64,000 bases of DNA from a virus. Position numbers and translations under genes: made by a program. Shown here in pieces: positions 40,998 to 50,476 of this stretch (positions are counted from its first letter, which is position 1; every line of letters starts with the position of its first letter). Below the pieces are notes generated by a model. The model made no database searches, was not told where the DNA came from, and worked only from the letters and a program-made list of their open reading frames with translations. The stretch is from positions 1-64,000 of IMG/VR virus record IMGVR_UViG_3300021963_009388; one strand, given 5' to 3'.

Positions 40998-41555
40998 ATG
41001 ACTAGCAGGGAAGAGTTCTTTAAAGATAGAGTTTCCGGTATTGATACCGAACACTCTTCTGTCGAAGCGGCTTTAAGGCAGCTGGTTAATAAGTTCCCTG
41101 CAGCAGGTACCTTTCCTGATTTGAAGCGTAAGTGTAAAGCCCAGACAGGAAGCGTAAAGGTGACTCTAGAATGGTTTTCAGAAGAGCACCCTAACTTCCC
41201 GATCCACATGGTATACAAGAACATCCCTTGGATACGAGATATGTGGGCTGGGCTTTACACAGGCTTTAAGAAGACAGAGTTGTATCAAGGCTGGGTAGAA
41301 GAAGAAAACTTACTTCAGTTAAAGGGATCAAAGGATGCTGCGTCTAAGCCTATGGCAGTTGTCTTTCAGTGGCCTAAATGGAAGATGTGCTGTATGCATA
41401 ACTTGGACTCTAAGAAATTTGGCGGTTCTTGGTACAGTGTTGCCGCCGCTAAAGATGATGACTGCTTAAAGATTTACAAGTCTTTAAAGAACGGAGAAAG
41501 CTTCGTGATCGAACCGTTCGAGCAGCTTCTTGATTCGGTCACGTGGACTAATTAG
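40998..41555 (+). CDS. Hypothetical protein after RecA-like gene
   Basis: 185 residues, ATG at 40998 after AAGGAG; the in-frame GTG at 40992 is less well placed. Many tryptophans and aromatic residues; no motif. Nine bases separate it from the RecA-like gene, so probably the same operon. Confidence 0.65.
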   Translation: MTSREEFFKDRVSGIDTEHSSVEAALRQLVNKFPAAGTFPDLKRKCKAQTGSVKVTLEWFSEEHPNFPIHMVYKNIPWIRDMWAGLYTGFKKTELYQGWVEEENLLQLKGSKDAASKPMAVVFQWPKWKMCCMHNLDSKKFGGSWYSVAAAKDDDCLKIYKSLKNGESFVIEPFEQLLDSVTWTN

Positions 41556-41567
41556 AAAGGATTTTTT

Positions 41568-41921
41568 ATGTCTAGTAAGTTAAGTAAGTTAGCCGTAGAG
41601 ATGCATAGGACTGTAGCTTTAGACAGTGCAGCCGTAGAGGAAGGTGCTTCTTCAAAGTACCTAGATGTAACTATGCAGTATTTTCCAAGTTGCGATAAGG
41701 CTAACACCGATGAGGGTAAGGATAGGGACTGGTTTAAAATGCTCGTAGACTCTAACCCTACAATCGATAACTTATCCGAAGCGGTAAACGCTGCAGCTAA
41801 ATCCATGATTAGTCAAGTTAACCCTTCAGAGGTCAACATGACGGTAAGGCTTAGCAACGATGTAGATAAACATGGGTTCTGCTCTAAGACTGTTTATTTT
41901 TCTTGGTCCGATGGAAAATAA
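41568..41921 (+). CDS. Hypothetical protein
   Basis: 117 residues, acidic, helical then beta at the C-terminus; no recognised motif. Operon position between the 40998 gene and the DUF932-like gene. Confidence 0.6.
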   Translation: MSSKLSKLAVEMHRTVALDSAAVEEGASSKYLDVTMQYFPSCDKANTDEGKDRDWFKMLVDSNPTIDNLSEAVNAAAKSMISQVNPSEVNMTVRLSNDVDKHGFCSKTVYFSWSDGK

Positions 41922-41927
41922 CCAGCT

Positions 41928-43118
41928 ATGCGCACTAAACCACCTAACAACGAGCCTAACAACCTTGCGGTCTCCTTACAGGGTTCGTTGTTTAACAAGG
42001 GCGACTACCCAAAACTTGTTGATGTTTTGGCTGAGTGCGAAAGGACAACTGAGTCCTGGTTTATAGATGACGAGGCTCAGTTAGCTTTATCGCGCAAGGG
42101 CACTACAGTTGGTGGTGACAGAGTATCATGGCTGGCTATGAGACAGGTCTGTAAAGTTCTATCATCAGGCCTGTCTTTATCTTTATTAGATTTACTTGGT
42201 ATGAGAAGAGAACCAGAAGATTTGGATAAGCCTTACAAATCTGAGGTAGATCCAGACGAAGACTTTTCTGTAGGGGAAGCTGCTTCTCTATATAACTTAG
42301 CGCTTAAAAAAAGGTTTGGTAGGTTGTTCGGATTTCAAGCCATACGTAATTCGGACACCAAAGTGATAGAGGCTGTGGTAGGCAGTAGGTACAGGAGATT
42401 ACCAAATGGCGATTTCGTATCAGCAGTGTCTAGTTCCCTGGAGTCTTGTGAGACTCCTCTAACCTTTCACTCTGCCTCTTTATCAGGCCGTAAAATATCA
42501 GTTCTGTATTCCGCAGATGGGTACGAAGATTTTCCTTTGCGCCCTGGAATAAGACTAGTAAATAGCGAGATAGGCGATTCGGCTATAAAAGCAGCCGTAG
42601 TAGTAATGTCAGAAAACGGCAGCACCATGATGTCGTCATACGGTAAGCTTAATCGTGTGTCGCATTCAGGAAAGGACCTTCTAGGTAAGCTCTCTAAGCT
42701 TATATCCAGTACTGTTGACAAAATCTCTAGTCAGCCTTTGTCTTCTGCTGGGCTAGCTAAAAAAATAGAAAACTCTTCTAGCCTATCTTTAGGGTTTTCT
42801 GGCGTCGATGGGGATGAGAAAAGGTTTAAAGACTTCATAGAGTTTTTAACCGAAAGAGCTGGCCTTACTTACTTCATGGCAAAAAGATGTTTGGCAATGG
42901 TGCTCACTGGTAGTGAGCCTAAGGTAAACAACTTTGCCATGCTAGAAAGATCAACGACTTGGCCTAAAAAATCCGCTATGGATTTAATTAGTGCAATAAT
43001 GCAAGAAAGTCTCAGTCAGCGTACGTTGTATTATAATACAACGGACAGGTTTGAGCGGGTAGCGTGGGGTATATTTTTTAACAAGATAGCTTTACCAGAT
43101 ATTAATTCTGGAAGCTAA
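41928..43118 (+). CDS. DUF932-like protein
   Basis: 396 residues. The middle reads EAVVGSRYRRLPNGDFVSAV and later GIRLVNSEIGDSAIKAAVVVM, resembling DUF932 (YfjQ-type) phage/plasmid proteins in the SdRYR and NSEvG signatures. Biochemical function of the family is not established to my knowledge. Carried in the recombination operon. Confidence 0.55.
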   Translation: MRTKPPNNEPNNLAVSLQGSLFNKGDYPKLVDVLAECERTTESWFIDDEAQLALSRKGTTVGGDRVSWLAMRQVCKVLSSGLSLSLLDLLGMRREPEDLDKPYKSEVDPDEDFSVGEAASLYNLALKKRFGRLFGFQAIRNSDTKVIEAVVGSRYRRLPNGDFVSAVSSSLESCETPLTFHSASLSGRKISVLYSADGYEDFPLRPGIRLVNSEIGDSAIKAAVVVMSENGSTMMSSYGKLNRVSHSGKDLLGKLSKLISSTVDKISSQPLSSAGLAKKIENSSSLSLGFSGVDGDEKRFKDFIEFLTERAGLTYFMAKRCLAMVLTGSEPKVNNFAMLERSTTWPKKSAMDLISAIMQESLSQRTLYYNTTDRFERVAWGIFFNKIALPDINSGS

Positions 43119-43135
43119 AATTACAAGAGGTAAAC

Positions 43136-44041
43136 ATGAGTACAAAAGACGCGATTGAAAAAGACATTAAAAGTGTTAGCAACCCTACTGCCAAAGTAGT
43201 GGATGATGCTAAGAAGATTTTGATTGATAGTATGGACCCTGAGCTTAGAGAAATCTACGAAAAAGAATTGAAAGCGTATCAGACGCTTGGAGTGGATACG
43301 CTTACCTTTAACTACGAAAGGGGCTGCGTAGCAAGCACTGTTCAAAGGTCACCTAAAGGAGATCAGTCAATCGCCCTGTTATCCAAAGCGCTTGATCTGG
43401 ACAAATCCACGGTCTACAAGACCATTACCTTCAGCTCTATGTATTCCGACTTGGATGATCTTAACGCTGTGGTAAAGCGAGCCAAAGACTCAGGGTTTTT
43501 ATTAACCTGGTCTCACTATGCCTCAGTAGTACATATCAAGGAATCTAGCGGCTCAGATCCTCACGGAAATAGACGCGATATGATTGATCGAGCTATAAAG
43601 GAAAAGCTGTCGGTTAGAGCTTTGGCTGCAGTGGTTAAAGAAGAGTACTCCGTAGCCGCTCCGGCTAAACCAGTGAACCGAGGGGCTCATGTAAAGTCTT
43701 TGGTTAAAAAAGTAGAAGAAGCAACTATTAGGTACCAAAAGACGGTAACCTCAAATGTAGAGGACATCGTTTCCGATTTTGCCGAAGTAGTTGAGAAGGT
43801 CGAAAATCCTGAAGAGCTGCTTGCAAATATAACCAGTATGCATGATAGTCTTGTAACTCTAACAGCTATATTAAAAAGAGTACTCGTCTATACGGACAAG
43901 TTCACTCCTATAGCTAAAGAGGTTATGCAGGCTAGAGAGAAGGTTAAGAAGAAAGTAGCTGCGGCCGAAGAGGAAGAGGGGTTATCCAAGACCTCTAAGC
44001 CGAGAAAGCCTTCTTCCATAGAAGCCAAGATTAAGTCTTAG
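43136..44041 (+). CDS. Helix-turn-helix and coiled-coil protein
   Basis: 301 residues. SIALLSKALDLDKSTVYKTI near residue 79 looks like a helix-turn-helix, followed by LTWSHYASVV and AIKEKLSVRALAAVV, reminiscent of ParB/KorB-like HTH regions. The C-terminal half is a coiled coil ending in a lysine-rich tail. It could bind DNA as a regulator or segregation factor; it is a candidate reader of the dispersed palindrome, but only by inference. Confidence 0.5.
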   Translation: MSTKDAIEKDIKSVSNPTAKVVDDAKKILIDSMDPELREIYEKELKAYQTLGVDTLTFNYERGCVASTVQRSPKGDQSIALLSKALDLDKSTVYKTITFSSMYSDLDDLNAVVKRAKDSGFLLTWSHYASVVHIKESSGSDPHGNRRDMIDRAIKEKLSVRALAAVVKEEYSVAAPAKPVNRGAHVKSLVKKVEEATIRYQKTVTSNVEDIVSDFAEVVEKVENPEELLANITSMHDSLVTLTAILKRVLVYTDKFTPIAKEVMQAREKVKKKVAAAEEEEGLSKTSKPRKPSSIEAKIKS

Positions 44042-44049
44042 GAGCTGCC

Positions 44050-44760
44050 TTGAACACGACCGTATGCTGTCTTCTTTACGGTGACTTTCCAGAGCTTGCT
44101 GATAGGTGCTTAAAGCCTATTAGCAAGCTTCTTAGCTCCGGCGTTCAAGTAAGGGCTGGCTGCAACGAAGTCTCCACTACCGTAAAAGGAATAGTGGAGA
44201 CCTTGCTTCCAGCCTCACTTGGAGCCAAAGTATGCTATGAGTCCCCGCAGATATTCAAGTACCCAATGATGTCTAAGCTATTTAAGCTTGGGCCTATAGA
44301 CACTGACTATATAATGTGGTTCGATGATGATAGCTACATAACTCAAGCCGACCCTATTCAATGGCTTAAAGACTTAGAATCCTTTATGAAGTCCAGCTCC
44401 GCTGATATGGCAGGAGCAACCTATGTTGTATCCACAGTTGGTTCGCAGGATGAGTGGAGACGTCTCCACTGCAGCTGGTACAGCAGCAATAACTCTAATA
44501 GGCAATCTAGGTTTGCCACTGGCGGCTGGTGGATTATAAAGTCATCTATCATAAACAAATATGGCTGGCCCCACCCTATGCTCAAGCATAGAGGGGGAGA
44601 TGTTCTTCTAGGGGAACTTATAAGAAGCCAGGGCCTCAAACTGGCCAACTATAAAAAAGGAGTAGCAATTAATGCTGATGATAACGGAAAGGAGTCTGCA
44701 TCAAAGCGCAGAGGCTACGACGAGCAGCCCATAGGCGTAACTATGAAAAGAAAGGAATAA
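44050..44760 (+). CDS. Glycosyltransferase, GT-A fold
   Basis: 236 residues from a TTG start after TAGGAG. N-terminal TTVCCLLYGDFPELADRCL, then YIMWFDDDSYI near residue 96 (DxD) and ATGGWWIIKS near 157. Typical small GT2-like enzyme lying among recombination genes. Carries perfect palindrome copy 6 and, upstream, separated half-sites GTCTCCACT...AGTGGAGAC (44170-44201). Confidence 0.65.
   Translation: MNTTVCCLLYGDFPELADRCLKPISKLLSSGVQVRAGCNEVSTTVKGIVETLLPASLGAKVCYESPQIFKYPMMSKLFKLGPIDTDYIMWFDDDSYITQADPIQWLKDLESFMKSSSADMAGATYVVSTVGSQDEWRRLHCSWYSSNNSNRQSRFATGGWWIIKSSIINKYGWPHPMLKHRGGDVLLGELIRSQGLKLANYKKGVAINADDNGKESASKRRGYDEQPIGVTMKRKE
44454..44469. repeat. Dispersed palindrome copy 6 (perfect)
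   Basis: GTGGAGACGTCTCCAC exactly; flanking A and T extend the symmetry to 18 bp. Read as Glu-Trp-Arg-Arg-Leu-His. Confidence 0.85.
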
Positions 44761-44766
44761 GTAACA

Positions 44767-45687
44767 ATGACTAGCAGGAAGCTAACAGATGAAAAAGTTA
44801 AAGTGTCAGTCTCAAAGATCCTCAATACTCGCAAGAGAGTTACTGATGCTCTCTACGGTTTCTGCGGTAATATTCTTAGTAGTGATAGCCTTGACGGGGC
44901 TACATCTGCTTTGGCGTTTTGTATTCCCAAGTCATGCATAGACTTTCACTGGGTTCAGAACCAGCTCTTAACGTTTGTAAGAAAACCTATTCTACATCAC
45001 CACGTAGATGCCATAGCTTCTAAGCTAGCTGGCAACCTAGATCTTATACTAGCCGGTGAAACCGTAGGCGACAATGAGTGGCGCATAAGGTCAGGCTGGG
45101 GGTTAGTAAGAATACTAAACGTAGAAAAGGCCGTAAGAACATTTAAAGACGGCAACTCCCAAAGAGGGGCGTGGATGAGCCTTGAAGTTATGAGCGGCCC
45201 TGCTAGCTCATTTAAGTATAAGAAGTTTTGGTCTTCCGATATGTTCAACTACGCTAAGTTCAGAATAGGCTTTAGCTACCCAGGGGATAGCTGCAAGTAT
45301 CCTTATGCTGAAGAGTCTAACCTAACTAACTTCTACTTTTTAGGTATGTTTGATCATTTGGCATTGAGAGATGGCCCCGACTACTCCGACTTTCTATGCA
45401 CTGACTATATTGTGTCTAAGAACAGAGAGCTTCTAAGAAATAGGTTAAGAAGCATTCATGTTAATTCAGGGTTTCAGTGCCCTAGAAATTATCCTAGAAA
45501 CATAAACTGTCACAAGTGCCCTGCAGGCTTGAATGAGTGTGAAGCTGCGACTCATGCTACAACTTATGTAGAGGACGACTGTAAGCATTGCAAAAGGCCT
45601 AGCTGGTTTAGCCCAGACAACATGGATAAATGCGTGGATTGCGTTACTTCTAGCAATTTAAAATTAATAGTGTTAGATGATAACTAA
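44767..45687 (+). CDS. Hypothetical protein with C-terminal zinc knuckles
   Basis: 306 residues. The first 230 residues have no known motif. The end carries CPRNYPRNINCHKCPAGLNEC and CKHCKRPSWF...CVDC, at least six cysteines in CxxC spacing, indicating structural zinc and probable nucleic-acid contact. Confidence 0.6.
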   Translation: MTSRKLTDEKVKVSVSKILNTRKRVTDALYGFCGNILSSDSLDGATSALAFCIPKSCIDFHWVQNQLLTFVRKPILHHHVDAIASKLAGNLDLILAGETVGDNEWRIRSGWGLVRILNVEKAVRTFKDGNSQRGAWMSLEVMSGPASSFKYKKFWSSDMFNYAKFRIGFSYPGDSCKYPYAEESNLTNFYFLGMFDHLALRDGPDYSDFLCTDYIVSKNRELLRNRLRSIHVNSGFQCPRNYPRNINCHKCPAGLNECEAATHATTYVEDDCKHCKRPSWFSPDNMDKCVDCVTSSNLKLIVLDDN

Positions 45688-45763
45688 AACCAACTTATCT
45701 ATTGTGTATATAGCATTCCGAATGTAAGCTTACGCTTTTAGGCACTATACTTATGGGGGATAA

Positions 45764-46288
45764 ATGGCTACTAACATAATAGGACACCCAGATAGGCGAA
45801 GATATAATCCTTCTAGGGATATAGCCTACTGCTGGCCTAACATAATGAAGTCAGCTATGGATAGGTTAAGTGAAGGGGCGGCTCTACCTTGGTTCGTATC
45901 CCTAATAGACAAGTACGAAGTAACTGATAAAAATATAGAAGATACAGCGAAGGCCATGGCCCTTTACATGGCTTTGTGCAATAAGCCCGAAGAAGGCCCT
46001 TCTGGCGCCTTACCTCTCATGAATAGGGCCGGCCTTACAAAATGCGATGACACTTCTAAGATGCTGCTCTACGCTGCCTTAGGCGAAACTATGATGGTGG
46101 CTTTTCACGCGTCTATAAGGGATGTGCTCATGGAAGATGAAGCATCCCCTTTAAACGATGCTAAGCTTGTAGAAGTTATAAACACTTCTATGACTCAAAT
46201 TCTCGAAGAGAGAAGTTCTTACATTTCAAAATTAGTAAGAAAAATAGGATCGGTATTTTCAAGAAAGGCAAGGAAGCTTAATGCATAA
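45764..46288 (+). CDS. Hypothetical helical protein
   Basis: 174 residues, mostly helical, basic C-terminus. It overlaps the exonuclease gene by 8 bases. The 76-bp gap before it has an AT-rich promoter-like stretch but no clean consensus. Function unknown. Confidence 0.6.
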   Translation: MATNIIGHPDRRRYNPSRDIAYCWPNIMKSAMDRLSEGAALPWFVSLIDKYEVTDKNIEDTAKAMALYMALCNKPEEGPSGALPLMNRAGLTKCDDTSKMLLYAALGETMMVAFHASIRDVLMEDEASPLNDAKLVEVINTSMTQILEERSSYISKLVRKIGSVFSRKARKLNA

Positions 46289-47048
46289 TTCAGAAGCGGA
46301 CAAGTGGATGGCTAATGTAGTGGCTAGACTAGGCGGGTTACCTAAAAACTACATGGTGTTCGATGTAGAGTCAACCGGCTTGGACTTAAACAACGACCTA
46401 GTCATTCAACTTGGGTACGCCCTGGTTATAGACAAAACCTTAGTAGAGTGCTCCAGCATCATGGTGGATTGGACACACTCAAGAGATGATGAGTTCTGTC
46501 AGTGGCTGGACAACAGAATGACTTCCACTAGAAACAACATGGAAGCAAAAAACCCAGGGTCTGGCATGTATAAGCATAGCGTAGCCAGGCTTAAAGAAAA
46601 GGGAATACCAGCCTACGAAGCCTTTACTCATTTCATGGACATAGTAAAGCTGTGCAGGTCTAACAAGTTCAGCTTTATAGCTCATAACGGGCTTAGGTTT
46701 GACCAGCCTATGCTGGATAGATGCGTTAAGCAGCTGAGAGGAGAAGACGAGAGCTTTAAGCTCGACACCACAAGTGGGCTCTACTTTGACACCATGGGGC
46801 TAGAGAGAGGCAGTCAGACTAAGATTATGCCTACTCCTTCTGATGATTGGTATACCTTCAACCACAGGCTTGTGTACGAAGGCGGAAGAATCTTTAGCTC
46901 TCTAGATCGCCACTGCTCCACCAAGTACGACCTAGTTAATAAGCACGCTTTAGAAGGCAGCGCGCATGAAGCTGACTTCGACTGCAGGCTCACACATCAC
47001 CTGTTTGAAGAATTTAGAGAGATGGCCGAAAGGGGCGCTGCGCTTTAA
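46281..47048 (+). CDS. DnaQ/RNase T-like DEDD exonuclease
   Basis: 255 residues. Exo I MVFDVESTGLDL (D28, E30), Exo II FIAHNGLRFDQPML near 131 and Exo III GSAHEADFDCRL near 230 give the DEDDh set. Likely a 3-prime exonuclease used in proofreading, repair or nucleotide recycling. The TAATG junction overlaps the next gene. Confidence 0.85.
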   Translation: MHNSEADKWMANVVARLGGLPKNYMVFDVESTGLDLNNDLVIQLGYALVIDKTLVECSSIMVDWTHSRDDEFCQWLDNRMTSTRNNMEAKNPGSGMYKHSVARLKEKGIPAYEAFTHFMDIVKLCRSNKFSFIAHNGLRFDQPMLDRCVKQLRGEDESFKLDTTSGLYFDTMGLERGSQTKIMPTPSDDWYTFNHRLVYEGGRIFSSLDRHCSTKYDLVNKHALEGSAHEADFDCRLTHHLFEEFREMAERGAAL

Positions 47049-47317
47049 TGAGATCAACAAAAAAGAGTATAGAAGAGTTTGCCGAAGCTTACGAATTAGA
47101 TATCCTATTCGCAGATGGGTTTGATGAATGCATAATCGGACTTGGGCAGTGCTTTGATAAATATCAAGTGATATACGACAGAGATAAGGTTATAAAGTGT
47201 TTAATGAAAAGCATGTCAGAAGACGAAGCCGAAGATTACTTTCAGTACAACATCGTAGGTTCTTACGTAGGAGAAGCCACTCCTATATTTACAGTTAGCT
47301 TAGGAGAAGACCTATGA
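47048..47317 (+). CDS. Small acidic hypothetical protein
   Basis: 89 residues, strongly acidic, overlapping both neighbours by one and four bases. Acidic small phage proteins can act as inhibitors or DNA mimics, but no motif supports that here. Confidence 0.6.
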   Translation: MRSTKKSIEEFAEAYELDILFADGFDECIIGLGQCFDKYQVIYDRDKVIKCLMKSMSEDEAEDYFQYNIVGSYVGEATPIFTVSLGEDL

Positions 47318-47952
47318 AGCAAGACATACAACGCATTCCTGAAGTCCTGGAGTCCAAGGTTAATTCTGAAAAGCCCGCTGGCTTTAAGACTGTACTGGGG
47401 TTAGACTTAGGTACATCTTGTGGGTATGCCTATTGCTTTGTTAATGAGGACAATACACTTAAACCAAAAATATACGCAGGCCAGCTGGACTTATCTGCTG
47501 GGCCTTATGACTCAGGGGCCATACGGTTTATAAAACTAAGGCATTTCCTAGCAGCTATAAAGCCAGATCTAGTAGCGTTTGAGGATGTAAAGTACACACC
47601 ACCTAGTGCCGGGTTTCAAAGTGTAGGGGCAATCATCGCTAGGGCTGCTACAGCTTGCGAGTGGTTTGGAGCACTTAAGGCTACTATGGCCACTTGGTGT
47701 GAGGCTAGGAATATTCCAAGCACAGGCATTCCTATCGGAACTATTAAGAAGAGAGCCACTGGAAAAGGTAATGCCAATAAGGCAGAGATCATCAGCGCTT
47801 GTAATAAAGAGTTTGGAATGGATTTTGAAGTAGACGGATACGAGAATTCAGGAGTGGATAATATAGCAGACGCTGTATATGTATGCTCTCTATTGTTGGA
47901 GCAGTACGGCTCGGGCCTTAACTTTGCGGATGATGCGAAAGGTGCAGTATGA
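47314..47952 (+). CDS. RuvC-like Holliday-junction nuclease
   Basis: 212 residues. RNase H-fold motifs: LGLDLGTSCGYAY (catalytic Asp near 31), LVAFEDVKYTPP (Glu near 90) and a C-terminal GVDNIADAVYV with two acidic residues. Fits phage RuvC-type resolvases that debranch DNA before packaging. Overlaps the next gene by 4 bases. Confidence 0.8.
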   Translation: MKQDIQRIPEVLESKVNSEKPAGFKTVLGLDLGTSCGYAYCFVNEDNTLKPKIYAGQLDLSAGPYDSGAIRFIKLRHFLAAIKPDLVAFEDVKYTPPSAGFQSVGAIIARAATACEWFGALKATMATWCEARNIPSTGIPIGTIKKRATGKGNANKAEIISACNKEFGMDFEVDGYENSGVDNIADAVYVCSLLLEQYGSGLNFADDAKGAV

Positions 47953-48923
47953 GCGGCATTAATATAAAAGACACTAAGACATTTAAGAGCCCTATTTCTA
48001 AGGGGTCTAGCCAAGCTTACTTTATGGATGCTCTTAGGCTTTCTCACATGCTTAGGGCTAGGGCTATACAGGACATAGAAGCTAAGGCAAGGGACATAGG
48101 AGCTTCTGACAAAGCTATACTTAAGCTCAAGGAAGATGTTAGCAACTTGGCTGAAGCCACTCCTCTGGAAAGGTTTCTCGTGCCTAAGGCATGCATGCAG
48201 ATATCCGCATACCTTGTCGATGGGTTGGTAAAGTTTAAGAAGGACCCTAATCACAAATACACTAACACCATAGAGATTCCCGGTGCTACTGTAGCCGGTA
48301 GTGTATTCTCATCTACTAAGACAAAAAGAATAAACAAGTTTGATGTAACTGCTAGCGAGTCCATATTGTCTTCAGAACCAATGGTGGTATTTGGAACAAG
48401 GGAAGAGCTAGACCTAATTATACCTTACATCATCGATAGGGCCGCGCTGGCCCCTACTAACTGCCTTCACTTCAGTGTGAAGACTTACTACAAGAAGCTT
48501 AACAAGCATTATGTAAGATACTCCCCAGAGAGATGGGAAGATACGCTTCGTACTAAAGATGGCTTCAACAGCATCATAGTAAACGAAAGCAGGTATAGGC
48601 CTGTGGAGTTAGTCATAGTTGACAACATCAATCATGGGTTTAGTCCAGCCCCTATTAAGCGAAAGAAATGTATAGCTAGGCTAGGCAGAATGAAAGAGGC
48701 TCTGCTATGTTTAAAAAGATGCAAAGCTCACACATCATCAAAAGGTATATGCTCTATTATTTGTTTTCATACAGACGACATAGTGGGGGGCATAAACCCA
48801 GAGATGATTAAATCGTTTGAAGATATAAGTTCTTTGTACGACTGCAGTTCTGACAAGAACAAAGTCCACCTAACCAAGCGAAAAGGCAAGACTATACTAT
48901 CTCTGCGCAAGGATAAGAAATGA
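47949..48923 (+). CDS. Hypothetical protein, possible degenerate ATPase
   Basis: 324 residues. PMVVFGTREELDLIIPYII near 143 and VELVIVDNINHGF near 219 sit where a RecA-type ATPase would have its Walker regions, but no intact Walker A is visible. It is chained by ATGA overlaps to the RuvC-like gene and the next gene. Confidence 0.5.
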   Translation: MSGINIKDTKTFKSPISKGSSQAYFMDALRLSHMLRARAIQDIEAKARDIGASDKAILKLKEDVSNLAEATPLERFLVPKACMQISAYLVDGLVKFKKDPNHKYTNTIEIPGATVAGSVFSSTKTKRINKFDVTASESILSSEPMVVFGTREELDLIIPYIIDRAALAPTNCLHFSVKTYYKKLNKHYVRYSPERWEDTLRTKDGFNSIIVNESRYRPVELVIVDNINHGFSPAPIKRKKCIARLGRMKEALLCLKRCKAHTSSKGICSIICFHTDDIVGGINPEMIKSFEDISSLYDCSSDKNKVHLTKRKGKTILSLRKDKK

Positions 48924-49579
48924 GCGAAAAGAGGCTAAACCCTGAAGAGGTATTGGGTTACATGAAGGATGTAACCTGTGCTGAGCTAACAGGATCCCCA
49001 CCGGTAGAGCCTGGCGTAGTAGACGCAGGCATAGTAAACCCTACCTCTCAGGAGCTTAACAGACTGCCTCCACTCAAACGAGTGGAGCTCTCAGATTCTT
49101 TAAGCAGCCTTTCCAATGACTTCGTGTTTTTTAACCATACTATGCTGTTCTCTAAAGGGGGTCTAGACTTTGACCCAATTAAAGAGTATCAAGTATTTGC
49201 AAATAAACCGGAATTAGTTAACTATGTAGTCTTTAACAGACCCATATTTAGCGGGCTTGACTTTCCTGATAACACGGGGGGTCATGATTTTATTTTATCG
49301 TTTGTTCCTATAGAGCACTGGGACACTATATACAGAGCTATAGGCAACATAACCATACTAAATAGAGCTAATGGTTACATGTTTCTATGCGAAGCAGTTA
49401 AGGTAAAAATACCCGATCCAAAGCAGCCGAGCTTGACTATAGAGCCATATCTATGGAAGATGAAGGGCTCACAACAGAGCTGGGTGTACCAGGGGTACCC
49501 TGTACCTAGGGCTGTAAAACGGTCTGCTGACTATGAAGCTATGAACTTAATGAAAGCTATTAACAATGAACCCAGATAA
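48920..49579 (+). CDS. Hypothetical protein
   Basis: 219 residues, mixed alpha/beta, beta-rich C-terminal half; no motif recognised. Chained to both neighbours by short overlaps. Confidence 0.6.
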   Translation: MSEKRLNPEEVLGYMKDVTCAELTGSPPVEPGVVDAGIVNPTSQELNRLPPLKRVELSDSLSSLSNDFVFFNHTMLFSKGGLDFDPIKEYQVFANKPELVNYVVFNRPIFSGLDFPDNTGGHDFILSFVPIEHWDTIYRAIGNITILNRANGYMFLCEAVKVKIPDPKQPSLTIEPYLWKMKGSQQSWVYQGYPVPRAVKRSADYEAMNLMKAINNEPR

Positions 49580-49862
49580 TACTTACGTGTATAGAAAGAC
49601 TAAAACATTCGTGGAAGAGCGGGTGTACGAGCGCCCAGCCGGATCTACTCCAGACGACTGGAGACTAATAAAGATAACCGATCCGCTGGATGAAACTATA
49701 AACGAATGGGTATTGGCTAATCAAGCCACCATAGTAACTGTATCGGCTCCAGGGATGGACAGTAGATGGCTAGACAAGGAAATGACCAAGCGGTCGGTGC
49801 TTGTAGCCATTACAGTTATTTACGAAGGTAGTAACAATGGACAATGGCCAGAACGTAAGTGA
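49566..49862 (+). CDS. Hypothetical protein
   Basis: 98 residues, overlaps the previous gene by 14 bases and the next by 26 bases in different frames. Beta-rich; unknown function. Confidence 0.5.
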   Translation: MNPDNTYVYRKTKTFVEERVYERPAGSTPDDWRLIKITDPLDETINEWVLANQATIVTVSAPGMDSRWLDKEMTKRSVLVAITVIYEGSNNGQWPERK

Positions 49863-50184
49863 TACGGGCCCGCCAGAGCCAGATAAATATAATTATCATA
49901 TTGTTATTATACCGGCTCACGGTCCGCCTGAAGCTCACTCGTTTAAACTTAAAGAAGAGCTTATAGACGTTCTTAGGGCTCAGCACGGACGGCGTACATG
50001 CTGCTTCGTGTATGAAGGTAATAGGTGGAACATATCTTTGCCGCCTAGAAGGTTGTTAAATTCCAACGGAGAGATAGAGGCTGAGTTATCGGCCGAGTTT
50101 AAGAACACATTACCCGACCCAAGTGGAATGATGTTTGATGACATGGACGTAGTCGACGAAGACGATGAATACTTCAAAAGCTAG
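49837..50184 (+). CDS. Hypothetical protein with acidic tail
   Basis: 115 residues ending in a run of aspartates and glutamates (DDMDVVDEDDEYF). Last gene of the block before the first late-type promoter. Unknown function. Confidence 0.55.
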   Translation: MDNGQNVSDTGPPEPDKYNYHIVIIPAHGPPEAHSFKLKEELIDVLRAQHGRRTCCFVYEGNRWNISLPPRRLLNSNGEIEAELSAEFKNTLPDPSGMMFDDMDVVDEDDEYFKS

Positions 50185-50198
50185 TTCAAATCTAAATA

Positions 50199-50227
50199 CT
50201 TAATTCGAGCTAAAATCGCGTCATAAT
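50199..50227 (+). promoter_or_regulatory. Late-type promoter motif, copy 1
   Basis: CTTAATTC, 11-base spacer, GCGTCATAAT. One of four copies with identical 29-bp spacing; drives the 50265 and 50477 genes and probably the structured RNA at 51140. Confidence 0.75.
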
Positions 50228-50264
50228 CATTTGCTTCCCCCTTAGGAAGTAGAAGGAGGTCGTT

Positions 50265-50402
50265 ATGACCTTGTTTCTAACGATATGGCTATTTGCCATA
50301 TTTTGCTATTTTTGCTTTGGAGCTTCAAAAGCTCCAAGTGTTAAAGCAGTTTCTTCTCTTTCCTCCGCTTTCAAAAGGAAGCGCAGGAGGCGAAGAAAAT
50401 AA
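50265..50402 (+). CDS. 45-residue membrane peptide with polybasic tail
   Basis: Starts after GAAGGAGG. Residues 3-20 (LFLTIWLFAIFCYFCFGA) are a transmembrane helix and the end is KRKRRRRRK. Small single-span cationic proteins of this kind are common among phage holin, spanin-like or host-takeover proteins; which one cannot be told. A GGGCTTCGGCC-type hairpin follows before the next gene. Confidence 0.65.
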   Translation: MTLFLTIWLFAIFCYFCFGASKAPSVKAVSSLSSAFKRKRRRRRK

Positions 50403-50476
50403 GGACCGGGCGAAAGCCATAAAGACAGGGCTTCGGCCATATGGTTTCACATTTTTATCTACTTAAGGAGATGACT

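Noticed and set aside
47616-48254. 212-residue minus-strand ORF
   Set aside because: Lies opposite the RuvC-like and next genes, whose motifs and overlaps are convincing; no ribosome-binding site.
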